Assembly: GCA_002309055.1 (NCBI GenBank)
Contig: DBWO01000007.1
Location: forward strand, 1-7,308
DNA length: 7,308 nucleotides
Direction of reading: 5' to 3'
Origin: Ruminococcaceae bacterium UBA1236
GTDB lineage: Bacteria; Bacillota; Clostridia; Oscillospirales; Acutalibacteraceae
Part shown: positions 1 to 6,977 of the stretch, one piece after another
How positions within the stretch are numbered: position 1 is the stretch's first letter
Layout: every line of letters starts with the position of its first letter
Translations under genes and position numbers: made by a program
The notes under the pieces: model-generated
What the model was told of the DNA's origin: nothing
The model's database searches: none
The model's input: the letters and a program-made list of their open reading frames with translations, nothing else

Positions 1-174
1 TCATCCATCTGGGTTGAGAAGGACGAACGCAAAGTCAACGCAAAGAGCCTCCTCGGCGTGCTTTCACTCGGCATCATGGGCGACACTTCCATCCGCATCA
101 TCGCTTCCGGCGCTGACGAAGAGCAGGCAGTCAATGAGCTCGTAACGCTCGTTGAAACAGGTTTTGCCGAGTAA
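1..174 (+). CDS. ptsH: Phosphocarrier protein HPr, C-terminal 57 residues (5' end outside window)
   Basis: HPr is the small cytoplasmic phosphocarrier that passes phosphate from Enzyme I to the EIIA components of the sugar phosphotransferase system. In Firmicutes it also signals carbon repression when phosphorylated on Ser46. The window opens in frame 1 and reads 57 codons to TAA at 172-174. The visible part carries the hallmark NAKSLLGVLSLG motif, with the regulatory serine at codon 16 (46-48), and the DEEQAV segment of the last helix. Placing that serine at position 46 means about 30 residues are missing, including the active-site His15 region, so the whole protein would be about 87 residues, normal for HPr. 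The Ser46 context suggests a Gram-positive HPr under HPr kinase control (family knowledge). An intrinsic terminator 35 bases downstream closes the transcript, so it is not in the uxaC-glpK unit. Identification is secure despite the truncation. Confidence 0.93.
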   Translation, partial: SSIWVEKDERKVNAKSLLGVLSLGIMGDTSIRIIASGADEEQAVNELVTLVETGFAE

Positions 175-208
175 TACCGGCAAAGCCCCAATTTAACAGC
201 ATTTTAAG

Positions 209-245
209 GCCTTATCGGGTAATTTTTGCCCGATAGGGCTTTTTT
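209..245 (+). terminator. Rho-independent terminator after ptsH
   Basis: An 11-bp stem pairs 209-219 (GCCTTATCGGG) with 229-239 (CCCGATAGGGC), with one G·U wobble and a 9-base loop. A run of six T at 240-245 follows directly. This is a textbook intrinsic terminator and ends the ptsH transcript before the uxaC promoter. Confidence 0.92.
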
Positions 246-258
246 GCGCCTTTTTCTC

Positions 259-286
259 TTGCAAAATTCCCCCGATATGGTAAAAT
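259..286 (+). promoter_or_regulatory. Candidate sigma-A promoter for uxaC-glpK
   Basis: A -35-like TTGCAA (259-264) is separated by 16 bases from a -10-like TAAAAT (281-286), matching consensus at 4/6 and 5/6 positions. It lies just after the ptsH terminator and about 50 bases before the uxaC start, where a promoter is needed. I see no convincing operator palindrome or catabolite-repression (cre) site in the 50-base leader, so regulation is not evident from sequence. Confidence 0.5.
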
Positions 287-336
287 AACAATATATACGC
301 ACATACACGCATTCCGAATTAAGGGAGGAGAAATTT

Positions 337-1740
337 ATGGCCGAAGAATTCATGGGCGCCGATTTCCTGCTTGACAGCGAACCCGCCCGTAAAATGTATG
401 AGGCGGCAAAGGATATGCCGATATTTGACTGGCACTGCCACCTGTCCCCCGCGGAAATCTGTGAAAACACCGAGCCGCTTGATATTTCTCAGCTCTGGCT
501 CGGCGGCGACCATTACAAATGGCGCGCGATGCGCTCGTGCGGAATAAGCGAAAAATACATAACGGGCGATTCGTCCGGCAAAGAGAAATTCCTCGCCTTC
601 GCCTCCTGTATGCCCTCGCTCATCGGAAACCCGATGTATCACTGGTGCCATCTTGAGCTGCGCCGCTATTTCGGCATTGATGATACCCTGAACGCGGATA
701 CTGCCGAGGATATATGGAACAGGGCAAACGCCGCAATAAAGGGCGGCGGATTCACCCCGCGCGAACTGATTGAGAAATCAAACGTCACTCATCTGTGCAC
801 AACGGACGACCCGGCGGATACCCTTGAATATCACGCTCTGCTTAAAGACGAAAGCGGCTTTAAGTGCAGTGTGCTCCCCGCCTTCAGGCCCGATAAGGCC
901 CTCTCTTTGGACCTTCCTTCATTCGTCCCCTGGCTCCGCGCGATGGAAAATACAGCCGGCAGGCAGATAAACTCATTTGAAACCCTGTGCGAAGTGCTCG
1001 CGGAAAGGATTGAGTTTTTCGCCTCCCTCGGCTGCAGAGCGAGCGACCACGCCTTCTCCTATGTTCCGTGCGAAGAGGCGGGAGCGGACGAACTGAACGC
1101 CGTTTTCCAGAAGGCGAAATCGGGAGCGAAACCCGGCGCGCTTGAAACGGACAAATACAAAACAGCGCTTCTGCGCTTCCTCGCGGCGGAATACGCAAAA
1201 AGGGGCTGGGGCATGGAGCTTCACATAGGCCCCATCCGCAACAACAGCACCCGCATATTCAAAACCGTGGGCCCCGACGCCGGCTGCGACTCAATTGACG
1301 ACAATATGATTGCCGCGAAGCTCTCGGCGTTCCTCGACTCGCTTGACAGAAGCGGCAATCTGCCCCGCACAATTCTCTTTACCCTTAACCCCAAAGACAA
1401 TTACGTGCTCGGCTCAATGATAGGCAATTTCCAGACGGACGAAGCCGAGAGCAAGATTCAGTTCGGCTCCGCCTGGTGGTTCAATGACAATATAGACGGC
1501 ATGACAGAGCAGATGAAGGCGCTCGCGAATCTCGGCGCTTTCGGCAAATTCATAGGCATGGTGACGGATTCCCGCTCATTCCTCAGCTACCCGAGGCACG
1601 AGTATTTCCGCCGCATTATGTGCAACTTCCTCGGCGGTCTTGTCGAAAAAGGCCTTTATCCTTATGAAGAAAACGCTCTTTGCGCCATAGCGAAGGACGT
1701 TTCATATAACAACGCAATCAAATATTTCGGAATAAAGTGA
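337..1740 (+). CDS. uxaC: Glucuronate (uronate) isomerase
   Basis: UxaC (EC 5.3.1.12) isomerises D-glucuronate to D-fructuronate and D-galacturonate to D-tagaturonate, the first cytoplasmic step of hexuronate breakdown. At 467 residues it matches the family's usual length of about 470. Visible hallmarks are the FDWHCHLSP motif with the metal-site pair His33/His35, the LWLGGDHYKWR segment (53-63), CTTDDP (154-159), ELHIG with His296, and TDSRSFLSYPRHEYFRR near 410-426, where Asp411 is the likely C-terminal metal or catalytic residue of this amidohydrolase-superfamily fold (family knowledge). The ATG at 337 is chosen because AAGGGAGGAG (321-330) sits six bases upstream. It is the first gene of a two-gene unit with glpK. 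The usual hexuronate partners (uxaA/uxaB, uxuA/uxuB, kdgK, kdgA) are not in the window. The ORF is intact and identification is secure. Confidence 0.97.
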   Translation: MAEEFMGADFLLDSEPARKMYEAAKDMPIFDWHCHLSPAEICENTEPLDISQLWLGGDHYKWRAMRSCGISEKYITGDSSGKEKFLAFASCMPSLIGNPMYHWCHLELRRYFGIDDTLNADTAEDIWNRANAAIKGGGFTPRELIEKSNVTHLCTTDDPADTLEYHALLKDESGFKCSVLPAFRPDKALSLDLPSFVPWLRAMENTAGRQINSFETLCEVLAERIEFFASLGCRASDHAFSYVPCEEAGADELNAVFQKAKSGAKPGALETDKYKTALLRFLAAEYAKRGWGMELHIGPIRNNSTRIFKTVGPDAGCDSIDDNMIAAKLSAFLDSLDRSGNLPRTILFTLNPKDNYVLGSMIGNFQTDEAESKIQFGSAWWFNDNIDGMTEQMKALANLGAFGKFIGMVTDSRSFLSYPRHEYFRRIMCNFLGGLVEKGLYPYEENALCAIAKDVSYNNAIKYFGIK

Positions 1741-1743
1741 GGT
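1736..1743 (+). promoter_or_regulatory. glpK ribosome binding site overlapping the uxaC stop codon
   Basis: The sequence AGTGAGGT (1736-1743) contains the GAGG core seven bases before the glpK ATG and includes the uxaC stop TGA (1738-1740). Ribosomes finishing uxaC therefore end on the glpK binding site, an arrangement typical of translational coupling. It also supports the ATG at 1750 as the glpK start. Confidence 0.75.
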
Positions 1744-1749
1744 AACAAC

Positions 1750-3252
1750 ATGGCAAAGTACATTATGGCGCTCGACCAGGGCACCACAAGCTCAAGAGCA
1801 ATCATCTTTGACAAGAGCGGCAACATCATCGGCAAGGCGCAGAATGAATTTGAGCAGATTTATCCGCACGCCGGCTGGGTTGAGCACGATCCCCTCGCCA
1901 TCCTTTACAGCCAGTTTCAGTCTGTTTCGCAGTGCCTTATTGACGCGAACGTCGAGCCCGGCGAAATAGCGGGCATAGGCATCACAAATCAGCGCGAAAC
2001 CACAATTCTCTGGGACAGGCAGACCGGCAAGCCCGTTTACAATGCCATCGTGTGGCAGTGCCGCCGTACGGCAGATTACTGCGAAAAGCTCAAGGCAGAC
2101 GGCCTTGAGGACTATATAAAAGAGCACACGGGTCTTCTTATAGACGCTTATTTCTCCGGCACCAAAATCAAGTGGATTCTTGACAATGTGCCCGAGGCGC
2201 AGGCGCTCGCCAAAGAGGGCAGACTGCTTTTCGGCACGGTTGAAACCTGGATTATATGGAACCTCACGGGCGGCAGCGTTCACGTGACGGACTACTCCAA
2301 CGCGTCAAGAACAATGCTGTTTGACGTTGACAAGCTCTGCTGGGATGAATTCCTCTGCGAAAAGATGGGCATCCCCATGAGCATTCTGCCCGAGCCCGTG
2401 CCTTCAAGCAAGGTTTACGGCAGAGTGGGCAGGGGCATCCTCGGCCTTGAGGCGTTTGAGGGCATACCCATAAGCGGCGCAATCGGCGACCAGCCCGCGG
2501 CCCTTTTCGGCCAGGCGTGCTTTAACCCCGGCCAGGCAAAGAACACCTACGGCACCGGCTGCTTCCTGCTTATGAACACAGGCGAAACAAGAGTAAGAAG
2601 CAAAAACAACCTGCTCACGGGCGTTGCCTGGGGCATAGGCGACAAGGTTGAATATTCAATTGAGGGCTCCGCTTTCAACGCAGGCTCCGTTATCAAATGG
2701 CTGCGCGACGAGCTCCAGATTATAAACTCCGCAAAGCGCTGTGACGAGCTCGCAGAGAGCGTGCCGGACGCAAACGGCATTTACTTTGTGCCCGCTTTCA
2801 CGGGTCTGGGCGCCCCCTACTGGGATATGTACGCCAGAGGCTGCATCGTTGGCCTTACAAGAGGCGTAAACAGGGCTCACGTAGCGAGAGCCGTGCTCGA
2901 GGCAATCACCTATCAGATGACCGACCTGCTCGAGGCGATGAAGTCCGACAGCGGCATAGATTTCACGGAGCTCAGGGTTGACGGCGGCGCGTCCGTAAGC
3001 GACATTATGCTTCAGATTCAGGCGGATATGATACGCTGCAACGTTAACAGACCCAAGACGGTTGAGACCACCGCGCTCGGCGCCGCCTACCTCGCGGGCC
3101 TCGCGGTCGGCTTCTGGGAGAGCAAGGAGGAAATCGAGAAAAACAGGCAGGTTGAGAGGATATTCACTCCTCAGATGCCTCAGGAAAAGAGAGACGAAAT
3201 TTACGCCGGCTGGAAGAGAGCGGTTGAATGCTCCAAGGGCTGGGCAAAATAA
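1750..3252 (+). CDS. glpK: Glycerol kinase
   Basis: GlpK (EC 2.7.1.30) phosphorylates glycerol to sn-glycerol 3-phosphate with ATP in the cytoplasm. It is a full-length FGGY-family kinase of 500 residues. Visible are the N-terminal phosphate motif DQGTTSSR (9-16), the glycerol-binding residues Arg82-Glu83 (NQRET), Trp102 and Tyr134, the catalytic Asp247 in GDQPAALFGQ, YGTGCF (267-272), PAFTGLGAPYWD (348-359) and the ATP-side DGGAS (411-415). The regulatory loop between VYG (222-224) and IPISG (239-243) is atypical. It is 14 residues long, has no histidine where HPr phosphorylates many Firmicutes GlpKs, and has no arginine before IPISG as in the fructose-bisphosphate site of E. coli GlpK (comparison from memory). 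The gene follows uxaC by nine bases and is probably translationally coupled to it. No glpF or glpD lies beside it, an unusual setting. Function is secure; regulation is uncertain. Confidence 0.97.
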   Translation: MAKYIMALDQGTTSSRAIIFDKSGNIIGKAQNEFEQIYPHAGWVEHDPLAILYSQFQSVSQCLIDANVEPGEIAGIGITNQRETTILWDRQTGKPVYNAIVWQCRRTADYCEKLKADGLEDYIKEHTGLLIDAYFSGTKIKWILDNVPEAQALAKEGRLLFGTVETWIIWNLTGGSVHVTDYSNASRTMLFDVDKLCWDEFLCEKMGIPMSILPEPVPSSKVYGRVGRGILGLEAFEGIPISGAIGDQPAALFGQACFNPGQAKNTYGTGCFLLMNTGETRVRSKNNLLTGVAWGIGDKVEYSIEGSAFNAGSVIKWLRDELQIINSAKRCDELAESVPDANGIYFVPAFTGLGAPYWDMYARGCIVGLTRGVNRAHVARAVLEAITYQMTDLLEAMKSDSGIDFTELRVDGGASVSDIMLQIQADMIRCNVNRPKTVETTALGAAYLAGLAVGFWESKEEIEKNRQVERIFTPQMPQEKRDEIYAGWKRAVECSKGWAK

Positions 3253-3303
3253 TTTCTCCGAAATATCACGTAAAACTTAAGGTAAAAGTGCATAAATAAA
3301 CAC

Positions 3304-3355
3304 CGCCCGGCTTTGTATAATTTTACTAAATTATATAGTCGGGCGCGTAATTTTC
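3304..3355 (+). terminator. Long hairpin after glpK, probable terminator
   Basis: An outer 9-bp GC-rich stem pairs 3304-3312 with 3337-3345 (one G·U). A small asymmetric internal loop (TTG against T) follows, then an inner 8-bp AT stem, 3316-3323 with 3328-3335, closed by a TACT loop. The downstream T-tract is poor: CGTAA, then TTTT at 3351-3354. Its place, 52 bases after the glpK stop and before the next promoter, fits a terminator, but the weak tail leaves room for read-through or an mRNA 3'-end stabilising role. Confidence 0.6.
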
Positions 3356-3365
3356 TAAAAAATAA

Positions 3366-3394
3366 TTGATAAACCGTTGACATTATATTATAAT
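3366..3394 (+). promoter_or_regulatory. Near-consensus sigma-A promoter for the large secreted protein
   Basis: TTGATA (3366-3371), a 17-base spacer and a perfect TATAAT (3389-3394) give an almost ideal housekeeping promoter. The start point would fall near 3401 and leave a leader of about 65 bases. A perfect TTGACA (3377-3382) also lies inside the spacer but is only six bases from the TATAAT, so it cannot pair with it. The -10 box is half of a perfect inverted repeat (ATTATA-T-TATAAT, 3382-3394). Strong expression is inferred. Confidence 0.75.
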
Positions 3395-3430
3395 AAGGCG
3401 GTAAATAGCCGACTTCCGGCGCAAAACACA

Positions 3431-3459
3431 TTTTAAGTTGCTCACAGCTTAAAAGGAGG
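3431..3459 (+). promoter_or_regulatory. 5' leader hairpin abutting the ribosome binding site of the large gene
   Basis: TTTTAAGTTG (3431-3440) pairs with CAGCTTAAAA (3445-3454) as a 10-bp stem with one wobble pair and a CTCA loop. The stem's last two bases are the first two of the Shine-Dalgarno AAGGAGG (3453-3459), which is eight bases before the ATG. The GGAGG core stays single-stranded. The element could protect the 5' end of the transcript or tune translation; the sequence alone does not decide which. Confidence 0.55.
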
Positions 3460-3467
3460 AAAACAAA

Positions 3468-6400
3468 ATGTCCATCTCAAAGAAACTGCTAAGCATCTTC
3501 CTTTGCGTTACAATGCTCATCGGCGTTGCCGCCGTTGGCCTTTACGCAACTGCAGAAGACGCGCAAAACAGCCTCGCAATCCCCACTTATGCGGAGCTTG
3601 AGAGAAAGTACGGAAGTAATCCGTTCACCTATTACGCTCTCAGATTCAAAGACTCCAACGGCAATTTTGTTGCCAAGGATGCCCAGCTTAAGGTCGGAGC
3701 GAATTATACTCTTGAGCTCTATTTCATGAGCAGTGAAACAATTTACGGTTTAACTTACATCACCTACGCTGTCGACCCCGCCCTGTTCACTTACAGCAAG
3801 AGCGACGGCGAAACTCTGATAGGCGCGGACGGCACCTCAAACGCCACAAAACCCGCTTTTGCAAAAGACGGCACGGCGCACGCCGAAATCGTGAGCTCAA
3901 CCGGCATTGCCGCGGCAGACGTAGCGGCATGGGGCGGCGGCAGACTTACACCCGTATCCACTAACGCCACGGGAACATTTAAAGGAAACGGCGACGATGC
4001 AACAACGCCCTATTTCTCAAAGACCGTTACTGTCAAAGACAGCGCTTTCAAGGGCACTGCGGCTGTTGACACTTCCTTCTTCCAGAATGTTCAGGCTAAG
4101 TATACCGGCGGCACAAGCGCCATCGGCAAAATCGCCTATGTAAGCAAGAGCAATTATCCCACCATCACAAACTTTATTGTTGACGGCATTTACAATTTCA
4201 CCACCGACAAGAAATTCACCGTTTCTTTCTCGAACGCTGACGGCACCGAGACTTACAGCAGCGAAGAATACAGCTACGGCGAAACAATCGCCATCCCCTC
4301 GGTTGACGGCGTAAGCGCGTGGGAGTGCGATGGCGAGCTTGCCGCAGAAGGCATGACCGCCTCCAAGGATATGGCTTTCAAAGCCGTTTCCGGCGAAACA
4401 CCCGTAAACATTACGCTCAACGTTTCAAACGGCACAATTGACGGCGAAGCAAGCAAGACCGTTACCCCCACAATCGGCGAAGGCAGCCTTGACCTGAGCG
4501 CCTATGTTCCCGTTGCAGCCGACGGATACAACGCTGAATTTGCCGGCTGGAAAGACGAAAACGGCAACGTTTACACGGATTCCTATCCCATCACCTCTCT
4601 TGCCGATGTCACCCTCACCGCTTTCTGGGCGGGCGGCATTGACATCCTGCTTCAGTGCTATGTTCTCGATCCCGGAGCCACCGACGCGAGCAAGGGCACA
4701 TGGGAATATAAAGTGCTTGACACATATTACGGCGATTACGGCGCAGGCGTTACGGCGCAGGACTACAAAAACATGATAGCGCTGTGCAAGAGCCATGAGG
4801 ATGAAATCCAGGAGCTTTCCGGCATAGCAAACTTCGGCGACAGCAGCGGTAACTCCTACGGCTTCAAACTTATGTACGGCCTCAACGGTCAGTGGTACGA
4901 TACAATCAACACCGATGTTCCTTCCGGCAATCACCTTTCATGCTTCGGCCTTCAGTACGACAGCGGCCTGAGCATCAAATCACTTAACTCCAGCGGCTTC
5001 AACGGCAACTACTACAAGTTCGGCAACAACATTTCCGAGCTCGTTCTCTACACCGCCGTTGTATTCACGGCTGACTACTATGTGCCCGCAAGAGACGGCG
5101 AAGGCAATATCAAAGAAAGCGAAACCGGCGCATTCGGCAAAGAGTGGAACAACGTTCAGAGCATACAGGTTCCCTATGTCTCACTTTGCAAGGGCTACAC
5201 AAACAGCACAACCGGCATGACCCTCGCTTCAACCATTCAGGTTTCACAGAGCATCCCCGGCGCGACAATAGACCTGGGCGATGTTGATTTCCTTAAATAC
5301 GATGTTGTAAACAAGAATAAGGACGGCGCGCAGTACCCCGATTCCGGCAGCGTGGCTCAGCCCAGACTTATGCTCAACCTCAGAGATAAGGATGACGAAG
5401 GCTCCGTTACACAGCATTTCTCGGTTTACAGCGATATTGAGGACAGAGTTTACCGCATCGGTCTTTACACAGACAGAAACGGCGGCACTTCCTCAAGATA
5501 TATTTCCTATAATGAGCTTCATTACGGCGACAAGATCAAGCTTTCAAGTTTCGGCGACATCAATACCGAAGCGCAGGTTATAGCGGGCAGTGAAAACGGC
5601 AAGTTCGCGTTTGACGGCCTCTATGATGACGGCGCGCCCGCCGACAACCGCGGATACAAGCTCGACCAGGTATTCCTCAAGGCGGGCGGCTCCGTTCCCG
5701 ATGAGCCCGGTACTCCCGATGAGCCCGGCACTCCCGATACTCCGGACACTCCCGATGAACCCGATGAGCCTGTTCAGGAAGAGCAGCTTGCGAAGCCCGG
5801 AGAGAATGACACCATAATTGATGAAAACACCGAGATTATAATCGACGAGGAATTCATCAACAACAATGTAAAAGTTGTTGAAGGCAACAGCTACTTCTAC
5901 TTCTTCACCAGCTGGCTTCCCAAGGAGTACAAGGTTAACCTCTATTACCTTGACAGCAACTCCGAGTGGGTCAAGGCGGTAACAAAATCCTTCTCAGGCA
6001 GCAGAATCGTAACCTACAAAGACTTTGTTGATGACGAGCTCTTCGCGGTTATCGAGAATAACTGCCCCGAGCAGATTTCCCCCATCAAGAACGCTCTTTC
6101 CGTAAGCTCTGAATTAACCGAAAACGGTAACCCCTCATCCACCAACATCTACGCTTACACAGCGGAGGACGGCGAAGGCGGCGAGCTGAGCGTTTATATC
6201 CACTATGTCAAAGGCGTAAGAGCCGCGTTTGTTGATTTCAACAACGGCGTAAACGACCTCGGCGAAGTTAACGAAGACAAAGTCGGCGAAGGCCTGCGCT
6301 ATCACGCGGAGCCCGCGCTCAAATACGGCGTTGTGCTTTATGACCCGGCTTATGATCCCGAAACCTCAACAGAAGCCGAACCCAAGTTCAATTCCTGGAT

Positions 6401-6977
6401 TGACGGTTTCGCGCCCGACTCAATGTCAGCCGCTTCAGGCGACGGCAAGGATCTTAAAGCGGAAACAACCGAAAGACCCTACCGCAACTGCGAATTCACC
6501 GGCTTCAAGGTTTACTATGTTGACGGCATCTATCTCAACTTTGAGGATCTTCCCGCCCAGTCCGAGTGGAAAGAGGGCTACAACGACAGAAACGAAACAG
6601 GAGCACAGCGTCTTTACACCACCACCATCCTTCAGATGCAGTGGATGAACGATAAAGACTTCTTCTTCAGAGTTTATGACGACCAGAGCTGCATCAGCTG
6701 GGCGCTCGGCAAAAACTTCAAGACCTACTACTGGAAACCCGTAGGCGGAAAAGGCACAAAGGCAATCCCCTGCACCAAGTCAGAGATTATCCACTGCCAG
6801 GATCCCGAGAACACCATCAATATTCTCTTCCTTCCCAAGAGTGATGTGGACGGTTCATTCTACTTCTATCATCTGAGCATAGGCAAGGAATTCCTTAACC
6901 TTCTCACAATCTCGCAGTACATACCGATAATTATTGACCTTCTCAAGAGCGGCATGATAAGCCAGCTTCTGGGTTAA
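3468..6977 (+). CDS. Large secreted multidomain protein with InlB-like repeats; function unknown
   Basis: A 1169-residue exported protein with no assignable function. Residues 1-29 form a Sec signal peptide: KK near the start, a hydrophobic core, and a signal peptidase I site after ATA (27-29). Residues 40-240 are beta-rich, with a VGANYTLELYF...GLTYITYAVDP stretch recalling cohesin-like extracellular modules (weak inference). Two beta-grasp repeats of InlB B-repeat (Listeria/Bacteroides) type follow at about 250-306 and 313-388, with the typical YGETIAIP and FAGWKDENG...LTAFW patterns; a diverged third may lie at 647-740. Residues 390-646 are unrecognised. A Pro/Asp/Glu/Thr linker spans 744-768. 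The 770-1169 half is acidic and aromatic-rich, ends in an uncharged hydrophobic stretch after Lys1160, and matches nothing I know. There is no LPXTG, SLH or dockerin signal. The start is fixed by AAGGAGG eight bases upstream. Its own strong promoter suggests an abundant surface or secreted protein; adhesin or glycan binding is only a guess. Confidence 0.85.
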   Translation: MSISKKLLSIFLCVTMLIGVAAVGLYATAEDAQNSLAIPTYAELERKYGSNPFTYYALRFKDSNGNFVAKDAQLKVGANYTLELYFMSSETIYGLTYITYAVDPALFTYSKSDGETLIGADGTSNATKPAFAKDGTAHAEIVSSTGIAAADVAAWGGGRLTPVSTNATGTFKGNGDDATTPYFSKTVTVKDSAFKGTAAVDTSFFQNVQAKYTGGTSAIGKIAYVSKSNYPTITNFIVDGIYNFTTDKKFTVSFSNADGTETYSSEEYSYGETIAIPSVDGVSAWECDGELAAEGMTASKDMAFKAVSGETPVNITLNVSNGTIDGEASKTVTPTIGEGSLDLSAYVPVAADGYNAEFAGWKDENGNVYTDSYPITSLADVTLTAFWAGGIDILLQCYVLDPGATDASKGTWEYKVLDTYYGDYGAGVTAQDYKNMIALCKSHEDEIQELSGIANFGDSSGNSYGFKLMYGLNGQWYDTINTDVPSGNHLSCFGLQYDSGLSIKSLNSSGFNGNYYKFGNNISELVLYTAVVFTADYYVPARDGEGNIKESETGAFGKEWNNVQSIQVPYVSLCKGYTNSTTGMTLASTIQVSQSIPGATIDLGDVDFLKYDVVNKNKDGAQYPDSGSVAQPRLMLNLRDKDDEGSVTQHFSVYSDIEDRVYRIGLYTDRNGGTSSRYISYNELHYGDKIKLSSFGDINTEAQVIAGSENGKFAFDGLYDDGAPADNRGYKLDQVFLKAGGSVPDEPGTPDEPGTPDTPDTPDEPDEPVQEEQLAKPGENDTIIDENTEIIIDEEFINNNVKVVEGNSYFYFFTSWLPKEYKVNLYYLDSNSEWVKAVTKSFSGSRIVTYKDFVDDELFAVIENNCPEQISPIKNALSVSSELTENGNPSSTNIYAYTAEDGEGGELSVYIHYVKGVRAAFVDFNNGVNDLGEVNEDKVGEGLRYHAEPALKYGVVLYDPAYDPETSTEAEPKFNSWIDGFAPDSMSAASGDGKDLKAETTERPYRNCEFTGFKVYYVDGIYLNFEDLPAQSEWKEGYNDRNETGAQRLYTTTILQMQWMNDKDFFFRVYDDQSCISWALGKNFKTYYWKPVGGKGTKAIPCTKSEIIHCQDPENTINILFLPKSDVDGSFYFYHLSIGKEFLNLLTISQYIPIIIDLLKSGMISQLLG
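5697..5771 (+). repeat. Tandem coding repeat for a Pro-Asp-Glu-Thr linker
   Basis: The linker DNA is built from two 18-base units encoding PDEPGT, then 9-base units encoding PDT (twice) and PDE (twice), then a final Pro codon, covering residues 744-768 of the large protein. The units differ mostly at third positions. Such acidic Pro/Thr linkers commonly separate extracellular modules in Gram-positive proteins and are prone to length variation. Confidence 0.85.

Noticed and set aside
294..312. Two ACGCA copies in the uxaC leader considered as an operator
   Set aside because: The copies are short, not palindromic, and match no uronate regulator or cre site that I can name.
1792..2283. 163-codon minus-strand open frame inside glpK
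   Set aside because: It lies wholly antisense to a secure, conserved kinase gene; its product resembles no family and no ribosome binding site or promoter supports it.
3377..3394. TTGACA paired with TATAAT as the promoter of the large gene
   Set aside because: They are only six bases apart, far too close for sigma-A; TTGATA at 3366-3371 with 17-base spacing is the better -35.
3253..3467. Intergenic region examined for a riboswitch or small RNA
   Set aside because: Only the glpK 3' hairpin, the promoter and the short leader hairpins are visible; no known riboswitch core was recognised.
4425..4934. 169-codon minus-strand open frame inside the large secreted-protein gene
   Set aside because: Antisense shadow caused by base composition; the plus-strand frame has a signal peptide, repeats and a good ribosome binding site, while this one has no recognisable content.
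5697..5771. Short tandem repeats considered as a CRISPR or intergenic repeat array
   Set aside because: Units are in frame, have no spacers and encode a Pro-rich linker inside a coding gene.
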